The translations under genes and the position numbers were made by a program. Below the pieces are notes generated by a model. The model saw nothing but the letters and a program-made list of their open reading frames with translations. It had not been told where the DNA came from and searched no databases. A stretch of DNA of 64,000 nt from DATBLE01 sp963837265 (GTDB lineage Bacteria > Actinomycetota > Thermoleophilia > Gaiellales > Gaiellaceae). The stretch covers positions 496,001 to 560,000 of the forward strand of contig CAWIMQ010000001.1 of assembly GCA_963837265.1 (NCBI GenBank), given 5' to 3'. Positions 1 to 8,355 of this stretch are shown here, one piece after another. Position 1 is the stretch's first letter, and every line of letters starts with the position of its first letter.

Positions 1-1333
1 GCAGGTGACCCTCGCCTCCCCCGCCGACAACCTCGGTGCCGGTGCGCACCTCGACGTTCGGCGCGGCCTCGACCGCACGGACGAGATAGTGGGACATTCC
101 GGCCCCGAGCGAGTGCGCGCGCACCACGAGAGTCACGGATCGGGCGTATCGCGCGAGGTGCAGTGCCGCCTGGCCGGCGGAGTTTCCGCCGCCGACGACG
201 TACACGTCCTTCCCGGTCAGTCCGGGAGCCTCCGACGTCGGCCCCCCGTAGAAGACGCCTGCACCGTTGAGCCTCTCCAGGGAGGGGATGCCGAGGAGAC
301 GGTAGCTCGCTCCGGTGGCGAGGATCACGGCGCCCGCCTCGACGCACCGCCCGTCCGCGAGGGACACCTTGAAGGAGTCGCCGGAGCGACCCAGTGCGGT
401 CACCCGGTGCATGAACAGGAACCTCGCTCCGAACGACGACGCCTGCTGGTGTGCCTCGTCGGCGAGACGGCTTCCGCTGACGCCTCGGCCGAACCCGAGA
501 TAGTTGCGGATGAGCGAGCTGGACCTGGCCTGGCCGCCGATCCCGCCCTCGTCCACCACGAGGACGCGCAGGCCCTCCGAGGCGCCGTACACGGCCGCGG
601 ACAGGCCGGCCGGTCCTGCGCCCACGATCACGAGGTCGAACGTCTGCTCCTCGAGGCTCGCCGGCGCGCCGACGGCTTCCGCGATCTCGACGTTCGAGGG
701 ATCGCTCAGAACGCGGCCGTCCGGGAAGACCATCAGCGGCAGCTTCGCGTCGGGCCCGGCCCGCGCGAGCAGCTCGCGTCCGGTGTCCGAATCGGCGAGA
801 CAGAACGCGTGCGGAGCCGCGCAACGCGCGAAGACGTCCCTGAGCTCGAAGGCCCTTCCCGACCATGCCTCGCCGACGATGTGGACGGTCTGCGGAACCA
901 GGAGCCGCTCGCGCGCCCACTCGAGCAGGAAATCCGACACGGCCTCGTGGAACACCTCGTCCTGGGAGGCCGCCGGTCTCGGCACGTAGTAGTCGATGCG
1001 CCCGAGAGCCATCGACGCGCGGATCGCGCTTGCAGTTGGCGCGTCCGCCCAGGCATTCGCCGCAACGAGCAACACGCGCTTCGCGTGCGGGTGCAGCTGA
1101 CGTACGTGGTCGAGCAGCTCGTCGCCGGCCGTGCCCGGCAAGGACTGCCCGGCGAGCACGAGCGCCACGTCCACGGCGGCGTCCCTCAACTCCGTCAGCC
1201 TCCGCAACCCCTCGTCCGGATCGCCCAAGCACTCGACCTGGTAGTCACTGCCGTACCGCCGGACGAGCTGAGCCTCGACGTCTTCGAGGACGTCCGGGTC
1301 CGCGTCCACGGCGACCAGGGCAGGGAGGCCCAT
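1..1333 (-). CDS. Fused response regulator / thioredoxin reductase-like FAD oxidoreductase (3' end beyond window)
   Basis: The first ~130 residues are receiver-like (VAVDADPDVLEDVE near the start, then LVLAGQ), followed by a linker and a thioredoxin-reductase-type flavoprotein. The FAD motif GAGPAGLSAAVYGA and the NADPH motif VYVVGGGNSAGQAALHLA are both visible, with GGQARSSSLIRNYLGF between them. The usual TrxR redox CxxC is not seen, which is normal for this fused family. The ATG at 1333 starts right on the receiver. The frame is open to base 1, so the C-terminus is missing. Probable role is redox signalling coupled to NADPH; the substrate is unknown. Confidence 0.85.
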   Translation of the reverse strand, partial: MGLPALVAVDADPDVLEDVEAQLVRRYGSDYQVECLGDPDEGLRRLTELRDAAVDVALVLAGQSLPGTAGDELLDHVRQLHPHAKRVLLVAANAWADAPTASAIRASMALGRIDYYVPRPAASQDEVFHEAVSDFLLEWARERLLVPQTVHIVGEAWSGRAFELRDVFARCAAPHAFCLADSDTGRELLARAGPDAKLPLMVFPDGRVLSDPSNVEIAEAVGAPASLEEQTFDLVIVGAGPAGLSAAVYGASEGLRVLVVDEGGIGGQARSSSLIRNYLGFGRGVSGSRLADEAHQQASSFGARFLFMHRVTALGRSGDSFKVSLADGRCVEAGAVILATGASYRLLGIPSLERLNGAGVFYGGPTSEAPGLTGKDVYVVGGGNSAGQAALHLARYARSVTLVVRAHSLGAGMSHYLVRAVEAAPNVEVRTGTEVVGGGGEGHL

Positions 1334-1398
1334 CGCGCCTCAACCTACCTCATGGCCGGGCTTTCGCCCGCACGAGGCTCACAGGACAGGGGGAACGG

Positions 1399-1956
1399 CT
1401 AGTGCGTCCGGACGCCGAAGTCGGCGGTGACGATCGACGCGGGCAGGCCCTGGTAGACCCCGGGAGCCGGCCGCGCGTACACGCCGCCCACTCCGATGTC
1501 GCGCCAGCTCGGGTCGAGCATGATCGCCCGATGCGGCGGGCTCTCCAGCCAGAGCTCGATCGCCTTGCCAGCGCTGAGCCCGGGAGTCGCCCAGACGAGG
1601 TTCTCGCCCACCCTCCAGCGGCGCTCGCCGCCCGCCTGGTACCGCGCCTTCACCCGGTACCAGAACGGCGTGCCGGTCACGGACAGATGGCTGAAATACC
1701 CGCGCTTAGCCATCGACAGCGAGTGCCCCTGCGCGGCGACGGCGAGCTCCGGGTTGAACCGGAGCGGGAGGAGCCCGCGGGCCCGGCGGAGCCGGTTGAC
1801 CTCGGCGATCACCCGCCACTCGAGCGTGGGCAGCCGCTTGACGACAGCCGCCGCGGACACGCTCCGAAAGAGCGGCGCTGCGGCGGACGCCGTTGCGCGG
1901 ACGCCTGCGACGACGAAAGCGACCGTTATCGCCAGGATCGATGCGGCTCGACCCAT
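1399..1956 (-). CDS. Secreted CAP/SCP (PR-1-like) domain protein
   Basis: 185 residues with an N-terminal signal segment (ILAITVAFVVAGVRA) followed by a CAP domain: VIAEVNRLRRARGLLPL, then AQGHS, GYFSHL, GENLVWATPG and a C-terminal strand ending in DFGVRTH. The paired histidines and glutamates of the CAP pocket are present. The ATG at 1956 is preferred over an in-frame ATG at 2118 because it places the signal peptide first; a TATTCT -10-like box ends only 7 bases upstream, suggesting a leaderless transcript. Extracellular; precise function in bacteria is not established. Confidence 0.8.
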   Translation of the reverse strand: MGRAASILAITVAFVVAGVRATASAAAPLFRSVSAAAVVKRLPTLEWRVIAEVNRLRRARGLLPLRFNPELAVAAQGHSLSMAKRGYFSHLSVTGTPFWYRVKARYQAGGERRWRVGENLVWATPGLSAGKAIELWLESPPHRAIMLDPSWRDIGVGGVYARPAPGVYQGLPASIVTADFGVRTH

Positions 1957-2201
1957 GGGCCGAGAATACAACGGACTCCGGATGACCTGACCTGCCACAT
2001 CTGACCATCCGCGGACACCGCGACGCCCGCCCCCGCCCGCTCGGAGCTTCGGGAGGAGGCGATCGAGGGCACCGACCAAGCCCGTCGGAAGCGCGTGGGC
2101 GGCGCGCATCGGCGGCAAGCATAGTCAAGCTCGGCCTCCGGGGCGCCACCCACGCGGCCGGCGGGTGGTAGGTTGCCGCGACAGCCAGGAAGGAGGCAGC
2201 G

Positions 2202-2615
2202 ATGTCGGGCTCCGACGAGTCGGTCGTGCGGCGCTTCTACGAGGAGATGTGCAACGGGCGGCAGAACGGGATCGCGGCCGAGCTCTTCACCGACGACCAC
2301 GCGTTCCACGATCCTCAGCTTCCGGCCGCAGAGGGGCCGCAGGGCGTCGCCGACACGGTCGCCACCTACCAGGAGGGGGTCGACGGGCACTGGCAGATCG
2401 AGGAGCTCTTCTCGGCGGGAGACCGCGTGGTCGTCCGCTGGACCGGCTCCGGGACGCATATCGGCGAGGTGAACGGCATCCCGCCCACGAACCGGAAGGT
2501 GAAGGTCGACGCGATCTCGATCCACCGGATGCAGGACGGCAAGATCGCCGAGACCTGGGAGGTCTGGGACACCCTCGGCTTCCTCCAGCAGCTCGGGGTC
2601 GTGCCCACCGGGTAG
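2202..2615 (+). CDS. SnoaL-like / NTF2-fold ester cyclase family protein
   Basis: 137 residues with the NTF2-like cone fold pattern: VVRRFYEEMCNGR at the start, FTDDHAFHDP, a central GDRVVVRWTGSGTH and a C-terminal HRMQDGKIAETWEVWDTLG. This is the SnoaL/ester-cyclase branch, often associated with polyketide or xenobiotic metabolism but usually unassigned. ATG at 2202 follows a strong AGGAAGGAGG ribosome site. It stands alone; no neighbour suggests a pathway. Confidence 0.85.
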   Translation: MSGSDESVVRRFYEEMCNGRQNGIAAELFTDDHAFHDPQLPAAEGPQGVADTVATYQEGVDGHWQIEELFSAGDRVVVRWTGSGTHIGEVNGIPPTNRKVKVDAISIHRMQDGKIAETWEVWDTLGFLQQLGVVPTG

Positions 2616-2628
2616 CGGGGCGCCCAGG

Positions 2629-2736
2629 ATGCCGCGCGGGTACATGGAAGGCCCGGCCAGCGAGGAGCGCGAGGCCGAGCTCGAGCGCCTCGGGCGCCCG
2701 GCGCCGCCGCGACCTCGGGAGCGGCCGGCGGTCTAG
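2629..2736 (+). CDS. Possible 35-residue highly charged small protein
   Basis: A short frame of 35 residues rich in Glu, Arg and Pro, 13 bases after the SnoaL-like gene. Its stop TAG shares the palindrome CTAG (2733-2736) with the stop of the convergent gene at 2733-2927. There is no clear ribosome site and no family match I recognise. It may simply be part of the SnoaL gene's 3' UTR. Confidence 0.2.
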   Translation: MPRGYMEGPASEEREAELERLGRPAPPRPRERPAV

Positions 2737-2927
2737 CGTCCGGCCGACTCGCGCTCCCAGGCGTCGAGCACGCTGTCGACGTACCGGCGCTGCGCCTTCG
2801 AGAACGGGGCGCCGGCGAGCAGCCGCCTCGCCTCGGCCGGGTCGTCGTTGGCGACCGCGGCCTCCAGGCGCTCACGGCCGGGCAGGGGCTGCCTCAGCTG
2901 GCGGCGCAGCCAGCGGAGCAGGCTCAC
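2733..2927 (-). CDS. Small hypothetical protein (64 aa)
   Basis: 64 residues from a GTG at 2927 (SLLRWLRRQLRQPLP...), with a central helical stretch ERLEAAVANDDPAEARRLL and a C-terminal AQRRYVDSVLDAWERES. The periodicity looks like two amphipathic helices. The frame is open further upstream, so the start is uncertain. No recognised family. The gene is close behind the secreted protein at 2981-3499 on the same strand and may be co-transcribed. Confidence 0.45.
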   Translation of the reverse strand: MSLLRWLRRQLRQPLPGRERLEAAVANDDPAEARRLLAGAPFSKAQRRYVDSVLDAWERESAGR

Positions 2928-2980
2928 GCGCGCGGGATCCACGGGCCGTCTCTCCACGCTGCCGCGCGAGCGCCCCCGGA

Positions 2981-3499
2981 TCAAGAGGACAGGGAGATCT
3001 CGCCGGCCACGGACGCCGCGTAGGTGACGCAGCGGCCGAGGATCGACCTGCGGTAGTGCGTGAGCGTCGCGGCGAAGGTTCCCGTCCCCGTCCGGTTCCA
3101 CCAGGGGCCGACCTGGCCGAGCGTGCCGTCGACGTCGAACGTCTGGTTCGTGCAGCCGGCGCCGGCGTCCGTGACCTGGACCGTGCCGCCCGTGAACGCA
3201 CCGAGGAGGAGCCGGTAGCCGGTCACGAGCTGGACGCTGCCGCCGGTAATCGTCGCCGACGGCGTGGCCGAGAGCGAGAGCGGCGCGTGGACGACGTGCG
3301 TGTTCCAGGAGCCGGGCAGGTCGCCGGTCGCCTTGCCGGCGAAGTAGCCGTCGGTCGAGGTCGCGTAGTACTCGTAGCCGGAGATCGCGTCGGTGGAGGT
3401 CACCGCCACGACGGCGCCGGCAGGCGCGGCGAGCGCGGCCGGCACGAGGACGAGCACGAGCATCGCCCACGTCGCCGTCCGCCGTACTGCACGCCTCAT
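2981..3499 (-). CDS. Secreted hypothetical protein
   Basis: 172 residues with a clear signal peptide (RRTATWAMLVLVLVPAALAAPAGA, cleavage after AxA) and a mature all-beta-looking domain rich in Thr, Gly and Val. Two cysteines (GAGCTNQT and GRCVTYA) could form a disulphide. The start ATG at 3499 is placed directly before the signal sequence. Function not recognised; probably exported and small. Confidence 0.6.
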   Translation of the reverse strand: MRRAVRRTATWAMLVLVLVPAALAAPAGAVVAVTSTDAISGYEYYATSTDGYFAGKATGDLPGSWNTHVVHAPLSLSATPSATITGGSVQLVTGYRLLLGAFTGGTVQVTDAGAGCTNQTFDVDGTLGQVGPWWNRTGTGTFAATLTHYRRSILGRCVTYAASVAGEISLSS

Positions 3500-3625
3500 C
3501 TCAGCCGGAAAGCCTACGCCTGCTTCCTCCCCGGCGCCAGCCCCGCCTCGATCCGCGCACGGGGCCGCCTGGATCCTTCGGACCGCGACTTGCAACCGGT
3601 CGGCGCAGACATAACGATTGCGTCC

Positions 3626-3787
3626 GTGGAGAGAGACGAACCGGGCGCCCCCGGGGTGTTGATCTGCGCCGAGTGCGGGACCGAGAGCTCGCCCGACGCG
3701 GCCGGCTGGCGCGCCTACCTCGACATCGACGACGACGTTGTGACGTTCTGCCCGGAGTGTGCGGAGCGCGAGTTCGGCGGCGACTAG
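3626..3787 (+). CDS. Small zinc-ribbon protein (53 aa)
   Basis: 53 residues from GTG 3626 with two CxxC knuckles: ICAECG near residue 12 and FCPECAEREF near the C-terminus, a classic zinc ribbon. Acidic overall (DIDDDV). Such single-ribbon proteins are frequent in high-GC actinobacteria, and their role is unknown. Its stop overlaps the stop of the convergent glycosidase gene in the shared palindrome CTAG at 3784-3787. Confidence 0.65.
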   Translation: MERDEPGAPGVLICAECGTESSPDAAGWRAYLDIDDDVVTFCPECAEREFGGD

Positions 3788-4824
3788 CGGCCGAGAGGAA
3801 CGATCAGCTGCCGGTAGGCGGCGCGGCTGCGCGGCTGGCGGGCGATGTCCCAGGGCGAGCCGGGCCGGCCGTTGTAGTAGGCGAGCAGCTCGACGCGCCG
3901 ATGCGTCCGGACGAAGTCGGCCATCCTGGTGACGAAGGCGGGGTCGTCGAAGCCCCAGTTCGCCCACTCGGCGATCGCGTACGGCTTGTTCGGGTGGGCC
4001 GCGTAGAGCTTCTCGTCCGCGTCCCAGGCGGCGCTGCCGCGGATGTTGTAGAGGTCGTTGGCGACGACGTCGACGTACGCGTCGCCGGGGTAGTAGGCGG
4101 CCGCGGTGTTTCCGCTCACGTCCGGGCTGCCGTAGCCCTGGGGGTTCCAGACCACTCGCACGCGGGAGGCCGGGTTGGAGGCGAGCTCGCCGGCGCGGGC
4201 GGGCGGCAGGCCGAGGCGGCGGAGCTTCGCGTTCAGCGCCCCGAGCGGGCCGCCGTGGACGATCAGGTAGATGCGCGCGAACGCCTTCCTGAACGCGGCG
4301 GTCGAGTACGCCGGCCCGCGTGGGGAGCCGTTCTGGTTGAAGGCGCAGTAGTCGTTCCAGTGCCCGTTCATCTCCGGCAGTGGGCGGACGTAGACGCGCC
4401 CGCCGTGCGCCGCCGCCGCCTCGTTGACCTGCGCGAGGAACTCGTCGCCCCGGCCCAGGGAGATGTCGCGGGGAGTGATCGAGCCGCCGGTGTTGATGCC
4501 GAGCATCGGCACCTCGCCGAGCGAGGCGAGGATGTTCGAGACGGGCCCCTGGCCCCAGCCGGCGATCACGTGGCCGACGCGCGTGTGCTGGCCGGTGAGC
4601 TGGTCGAAGCGCACACGGCCTCCGAGCAGGCCGAGGAGCACGGGGCGGGCGATGGTCCGGCCGCCCCCGGTCGCCGTACGCCCGCCGCCGAGCGCCGGCG
4701 CCGCCACGAGCGCCGAGGCCGTCGCGGCCACGAGGACGATCCCGATCCGCGAGCGCGGGCGTCCAGGTCGTCGCCGGCCGACCGACGGGTCGCCCCCCGC
4801 TGCTCGAGCGGATGCTCGCTTCAC
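3784..4824 (-). CDS. Secreted GH26-like glycoside hydrolase (putative beta-mannanase)
   Basis: 346 residues from GTG 4824 (weak GAGAGG site upstream; an ATG at 4860 is possible). A signal/TM segment (SRIGIVLVAATASALVAAPA) precedes a TIM-barrel-like domain. RPLPEMNGHWNDYC matches the GH26 acid/base glutamate segment (xxEMNG) and YAIAEWANWGFDD fits the nucleophile strand near the C-terminus. Family assignment rests on these two glutamates. Likely acts extracellularly on a beta-glycan; substrate uncertain. Confidence 0.6.
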   Translation of the reverse strand: MKRASARAAGGDPSVGRRRPGRPRSRIGIVLVAATASALVAAPALGGGRTATGGGRTIARPVLLGLLGGRVRFDQLTGQHTRVGHVIAGWGQGPVSNILASLGEVPMLGINTGGSITPRDISLGRGDEFLAQVNEAAAAHGGRVYVRPLPEMNGHWNDYCAFNQNGSPRGPAYSTAAFRKAFARIYLIVHGGPLGALNAKLRRLGLPPARAGELASNPASRVRVVWNPQGYGSPDVSGNTAAAYYPGDAYVDVVANDLYNIRGSAAWDADEKLYAAHPNKPYAIAEWANWGFDDPAFVTRMADFVRTHRRVELLAYYNGRPGSPWDIARQPRSRAAYRQLIVPLGR

Positions 4825-5013
4825 GCGCCGCAGCCTCTCACGCGGGCGGTGCGCGATCAAGGAGGCGGGCGGCCGCTGCGACCGGCCGCGGGGCGATCTC
4901 CGTCCGTGCGGTGTCCGGTTCCACCCACCCTGTGGTCTTGGTGCGTGAGCTCGGGCTGTGAGGGTCGCTCTGGCCCGTCGGGCAGTGACGCAGGGGGCGG
5001 TCGAGTCCGTGTG

Positions 5014-5580
5014 CTAGCCGCGTTGTTTACGTGCGGCGAGCCGCTCCAGGAGGTCGCGCGCCTTGCGCTCGATCAGCAGCTGGAGATCGAGGTCGAGGTG
5101 TTCGGCGAGTCGCTCGCCGACGACGCGAAGTTCGTTCGCGTCGAGCCGGCCGATCGGCGTGCCGGCGATCGCCGACTCGTGGATACGGATCAGGGCGTTC
5201 AGGTCGATCGCTCCCTCCTTCGTCATCCCGTACCTGGCCTGCTGCACCCGCAGGTAGAAGAGGGAGGGCTCGCGTTGTTCCCTGATCGCCTGCTGCCGCT
5301 GTGGCTCGAGCTCCTCGAGGCGGATGATGCGGAGGGCAACGAGCTCGGGCAGGGCGTGACGCGGGCGTTCCTGCAAGACGACGACCGGTCGCAGCTTTCC
5401 GGGGGCAAGGAAGGTCTGCTCGGCGTCGAGGCCGCGCCGGGCGACGAGTCGTGCGAACTCGGTTGCGTCCTCGAGCGTGGCGATCGGTTGGTGCTCGCCG
5501 CCCCAGAGGTGGAACGGCGCCTGCGGCGCGTAGGGCGCGATCGCCCAGACGATCGCGCCGCGAAGCGTGGTCTGCGCCAA
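5014..5580 (-). CDS. MazF/PemK-like type II toxin
   Basis: 188 residues. The N-terminus GAIVWAIAPYAPQAPFHLW and the RPVVVLQ strand resemble the MazF/PemK entry strand, and the C-terminal part (IHESAIAGTPIGRLDANEL followed by a leucine-rich helix) matches the end of that fold. Longer than standard MazF (~110 aa) because of an insert near residues 30-60 and a C-terminal helix. The start is a TTG at 5580, one base after the antitoxin stop, so translation is probably coupled. Predicted endoribonuclease. Confidence 0.6.
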   Translation of the reverse strand: MAQTTLRGAIVWAIAPYAPQAPFHLWGGEHQPIATLEDATEFARLVARRGLDAEQTFLAPGKLRPVVVLQERPRHALPELVALRIIRLEELEPQRQQAIREQREPSLFYLRVQQARYGMTKEGAIDLNALIRIHESAIAGTPIGRLDANELRVVGERLAEHLDLDLQLLIERKARDLLERLAARKQRG

Positions 5581-5581
5581 G

Positions 5582-5860
5582 CTACTCGCCGAGCGCGCGC
5601 GCGAGCGACTCGTAGTCGAGCTCGCGTTCGTCCGCGCCGCGCTCGCCGAGCTCGTGAGCGATCAAGGCGGTGTCCGTGAGCCGGAGCTCGTACGGTGTCT
5701 CGTCGACGACCTCGAGCAGGCGCACGAAGCGGTCGAAGTCATCCGGATGGAGAATCACGGCCTTGCGTTCCTTGCCGCCGTACTTCTCGACGCGGATCGC
5801 TTCACCGGGGACAGGCTCGGGAACACGGACATCATTGGCGGGGAGAGAACGTGTTCGCAT
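5582..5860 (-). CDS. Phd/YefM-like antitoxin of the 5.0-5.9 kb TA pair
   Basis: 92 residues from ATG 5860 behind a good AAAGGAG site. GEAIRVEKYGGKERKAVILHPDDFDRFVRLLE resembles the Phd/YefM pattern in which a DNA-binding strand is followed by a helix contacting DNA; the acidic C-terminus (DERELDYESLARALGE) would be the toxin-neutralising tail. It is immediately upstream of the MazF-like toxin. A perfect 16-bp palindrome lies 31 bases upstream and is the probable autoregulatory operator. Confidence 0.65.
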   Translation of the reverse strand: MRTRSLPANDVRVPEPVPGEAIRVEKYGGKERKAVILHPDDFDRFVRLLEVVDETPYELRLTDTALIAHELGERGADERELDYESLARALGE

Positions 5861-5890
5861 CGGCAACGCTCCTTTCGTACGCCTCTCGAT

Positions 5891-5906
5891 CTTTCCGTAC
5901 GGAAAG
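5891..5906. promoter_or_regulatory. Perfect 16-bp palindrome, likely TA operator
   Basis: CTTTCCGTACGGAAAG is identical to its reverse complement. It lies 31 bp upstream of the antitoxin start. A related half-site CTTTCGTAC occurs at 5872-5880, next to the ribosome site. Position and symmetry fit autoregulation by the antitoxin or the TA complex; this is inference from placement. Confidence 0.6.
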
Positions 5907-6092
5907 GTAGCATTTCGCACGGACACTCACACATGTCACGGCGTCCGCCTCGGCGCCTGGTCTCGATACCCCGCGCGGCCGGCGAAAGTGCCGATCAGAT
6001 CAGGCTGGGCGGAGCCCACGTTCCGTATATCCCCGCAGCGGTTCGTGCGTCTTCGCGGATGCAAATCCGACTACGCGGCTCACAATGGCCCG

Positions 6093-6308
6093 ATGGCGAT
6101 CGTGGTCGCATCCGAGACGTTCGGCAGAGGCCGGCGGGGCCGAGCCGGCGAGCCGAGCAGGCCGCAGGGGGGCTCCCGCCGCTCGAAGCAGCTCGCCCTC
6201 CGCTGCCCGTCGTGCGGATACGATGCGGTGGTCAGCACCGTGCCCGACAGCTGCCCGACGTGCCGGAGCCGAGTCTGGGAGCTCGGCGCATCCGCTCGAC
6301 CCGTCTGA
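6093..6308 (+). CDS. Small zinc-ribbon protein (71 aa)
   Basis: 71 residues: a basic Gly/Arg-rich N-terminal tail (GRGRRGRAGEPSRPQGG) and a C-terminal rubredoxin-like ribbon, RCPSCGYDAVV...DSCPTCRSRVWE, with two CxxC knuckles. Starts at ATG 6093. Two bases separate its stop from the next small gene on the same strand, so the two probably form a unit. Function unknown. Confidence 0.55.
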   Translation: MAIVVASETFGRGRRGRAGEPSRPQGGSRRSKQLALRCPSCGYDAVVSTVPDSCPTCRSRVWELGASARPV

Positions 6309-6310
6309 CC

Positions 6311-6505
6311 ATGGGCCACACGATTCGCGCCGACTGGTTTCCGAGCTACGGGACGGAGGAGCCGGTGTCCGTGTCGCTCGCGTGGCGCCGCTACCTGGCC
6401 AGCGTCCGGGAGGCGACCGCCGAGGACTACGACGAGGCCGAGGCGAGCGCCTGGAGCCGGCTGAGCGCCGAGCTCGAGCGGATCGGCCAACCCCTGCGCG
6501 GCTGA
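6311..6505 (+). CDS. Small hypothetical protein (64 aa)
   Basis: 64 residues from ATG 6311, acidic, with a predicted C-terminal helix (ATAEDYDEAEASAWSRLSAE). No recognised family. Its codon use is like real genes in the window, and it is packed behind the zinc-ribbon gene, which supports expression. Confidence 0.5.
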   Translation: MGHTIRADWFPSYGTEEPVSVSLAWRRYLASVREATAEDYDEAEASAWSRLSAELERIGQPLRG

Positions 6506-6642
6506 ACGCGCGCGGGGCGCCTCGGCCCCGTTGCCGCTCCGGGCCGGCCCGCGACGCCCTGCGGGTATCGACGCCGCCGGCGTTCCGGACACTCCCGACG
6601 CCCGGCAAGGGGGCCGGCACACGCCCCGGCCCGGGACGGATC

Positions 6643-6690
6643 CCCGAGCGAGATGTCGGCCAGGGCGCCCATGATCGCGTGGACCTCGCC
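6643..6690 (-). pseudogene. Fragment of the GEVxAIMGALADI small-gene family
   Basis: Read on the minus strand this stretch encodes GEVHAIMGALADIS, almost identical to the start of the small gene at 13657-13806 (GEVIAIMGALADIG). Flanking sequence does not continue the similarity and there is no suitable start, so it is listed as a fragment. Confidence 0.45.
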
Positions 6691-6870
6691 CCGCCGTCGG
6701 ACACGCTTGCGGCTGCGCCGGGTCAGGTCCCGCCCGCTCGCTCCTCGCCCCGGCCCGCTCCGGCGCGCCGTGCAGCTTTAAGGATTTGTTCATTGGCGGG
6801 CCGGGAGCACGTCGGCAGGGTGGCGGTGCCGGGGAATCCGCCTCGGCCTGTCGAGAAGGGGGTTTCGCAG

Positions 6871-7998
6871 ATGAAGCGATTTCGGTTCGTGCTGTTGCTC
6901 GTGTCGGTGGTCGCGGGCTCGGCGGCGGGCACCGCATCGGCCCGTCCGGCGGCCGGGCACGTGTACGTGAACGACAACACCGCCGGGGAGAACACGATCT
7001 CCGCGTTCGAGCGCCATGCAGACGGGACGCTGACCCCGGTGCCCGGCTCTCCGTTTGCGACCGGCGGGGCGGGGACCGGGCAGGGGATAGGCTCGCAGGG
7101 CGCCCTGCAGCTGTCGGGCGACGGGCGGTACCTGCTCGCCGTCGACGCCGGGAGCAACCAGATCTCGGTGCTGCGGATCAAGCCGCACGGCGGGCTGCAG
7201 CGGGTCGGCGACCCGGTCGGATCGGGAGGCGTCGAGCCGGTCAGCATCGCCGTCCACGGCGAGCTCGTCTACGTCGCCAACGCCGGCGACGGCGGCAGCA
7301 ACTACACCGGGTTCAGGCTCAACGCGGGCGGCCACCTGCGGCCGATCCGCGACTCGACGGTCCCGCTCCCCGACGGCTCGCAGCCCGGCGACGTGCTGTT
7401 CAGCGGCGACGGGAGGCATCTCGTCGGCGCCCGGGTCGGGACGTCGCTGATCGACAGCTTCACGGTCGGCCGCGACGGCCGGCTGACGGCCGCCGCCGGC
7501 TCGCCGTTCGCGGCCGAGGGGGCCGGCCCGTTCGGGAGCGAGTTCCGCCCCACCGACCCGACCGAGCTGTACGTCTCGAACGCGCACGGAGGCCCCGGCA
7601 ACGGATCCGTCTCGGCGTTCAGCGTCGCCGGCGACGGCGCGCTCTCGCCGATCGGCGCCTCGCCGTATCCCGACTTCCAGACTGCCGCCTGCTGGGTCGA
7701 GATCAGCCACGACGGCCGCTACCTGTTCACCGTCAACACGGCCAGCAACAGCATCTCGAGCTACACGATCGAGGCGGACGGATCGCTCACCCTGATCGGC
7801 AGCACCCCGTTCAAGACCGCCGGCATCGGGGCCTTCGACGCACGGCTCAGCCCCGACGGCGCGACGCTCTGGGTGGTCGGCAACGCCGGCGACTCGATCA
7901 GCGCCTTCGCGGTGACCGGAGGCACGCTCACCGAGCTCTCCTCGTCGCCCACCGCGCTCCCCGCGGGCGCAGCACCGTTCGGAATCGTCGTCACCTGA
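6871..7998 (+). CDS. Secreted lactonase-family beta-propeller protein
   Basis: 375 residues with a signal peptide (MKRFRFVLLLVSVVAGSAAG) and a seven-bladed propeller resembling the YVTN/6-phosphogluconolactonase-like family. Repeated blade signatures include VYVNDN...ISAFERHADGTL, LSGDGRYLLAVDAGSN, ISHDGRYLFTVNTASN and LSPDGATLWVVGNAGD. ATG 6871 follows GAAGGGGG. Being exported, it is more likely a binding or surface protein than a cytosolic lactonase. A strong terminator follows 28 bases after the stop. Confidence 0.8.
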   Translation: MKRFRFVLLLVSVVAGSAAGTASARPAAGHVYVNDNTAGENTISAFERHADGTLTPVPGSPFATGGAGTGQGIGSQGALQLSGDGRYLLAVDAGSNQISVLRIKPHGGLQRVGDPVGSGGVEPVSIAVHGELVYVANAGDGGSNYTGFRLNAGGHLRPIRDSTVPLPDGSQPGDVLFSGDGRHLVGARVGTSLIDSFTVGRDGRLTAAAGSPFAAEGAGPFGSEFRPTDPTELYVSNAHGGPGNGSVSAFSVAGDGALSPIGASPYPDFQTAACWVEISHDGRYLFTVNTASNSISSYTIEADGSLTLIGSTPFKTAGIGAFDARLSPDGATLWVVGNAGDSISAFAVTGGTLTELSSSPTALPAGAAPFGIVVT

Positions 7999-8026
7999 GC
8001 GGAAGGCAGCTCGTCTCGAGCAGCGA

Positions 8027-8058
8027 GCGGGCCGGGAGCGAGAGCGCTCCCGGCCCGC
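8027..8058 (+). terminator. 14-bp perfect hairpin after the propeller gene
   Basis: Arms GCGGGCCGGGAGCG (8027-8040) and its exact complement (8045-8058) with a 4-base loop. It starts 29 bases downstream of the propeller stop. A short TCCTTCCT pyrimidine tract follows rather than a U-run. It also abuts the end of the HipA remnant on the other strand. Confidence 0.65.
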
Positions 8059-8059
8059 C

Positions 8060-8355
8060 TCCTTCCTGGAAGGAGAGGTTCTTCGCGTGCGCGTCGGCGT
8101 TTCCGACCGCGACGGTGAAGGCGACGGCCGGGACGAGCCGGGCGAGCTCTGCGACCGCGTCCTCGGCGTAGGCGTCGAGCCGGTCGCCGGGGCCTCCACC
8201 AGCCCGGCGCTGGTACTTGGCACGGCCGCGGTTCGCGGCGCCGTCGACGCCGACCGCCTGGCAGAGATCTCCTCCTGGTGGATGCGGGTGACAGCGACCT
8301 CCGCCTGCGCCGCTTCGCGCTCGAGCCGTACGACGATCAGAGTCTCGGCGAGGAG
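8060..8355 (-). pseudogene. HipA kinase C-terminal remnant
   Basis: On the minus strand the text runs LAETLIVVRLERE..., VTRIHQE, then after a +1 shift DLCQAVG and, further on, VAVGNADAHAKNLSF. These are hallmark HipA segments: the RIHQEDxCQALG motif and the catalytic GNxDAHxKNxS loop. No upstream N-terminal half continues on this strand and the tail stops after the catalytic motif, so this is a truncated relic of a HipA-type Ser/Thr kinase toxin. Confidence 0.65.

Noticed and set aside
5..1402. Long open frame on the plus strand over the first 1.4 kb
   Set aside because: It is antisense to a well-recognised flavoprotein reductase and has the Arg/Gly-rich composition of a GC shadow.
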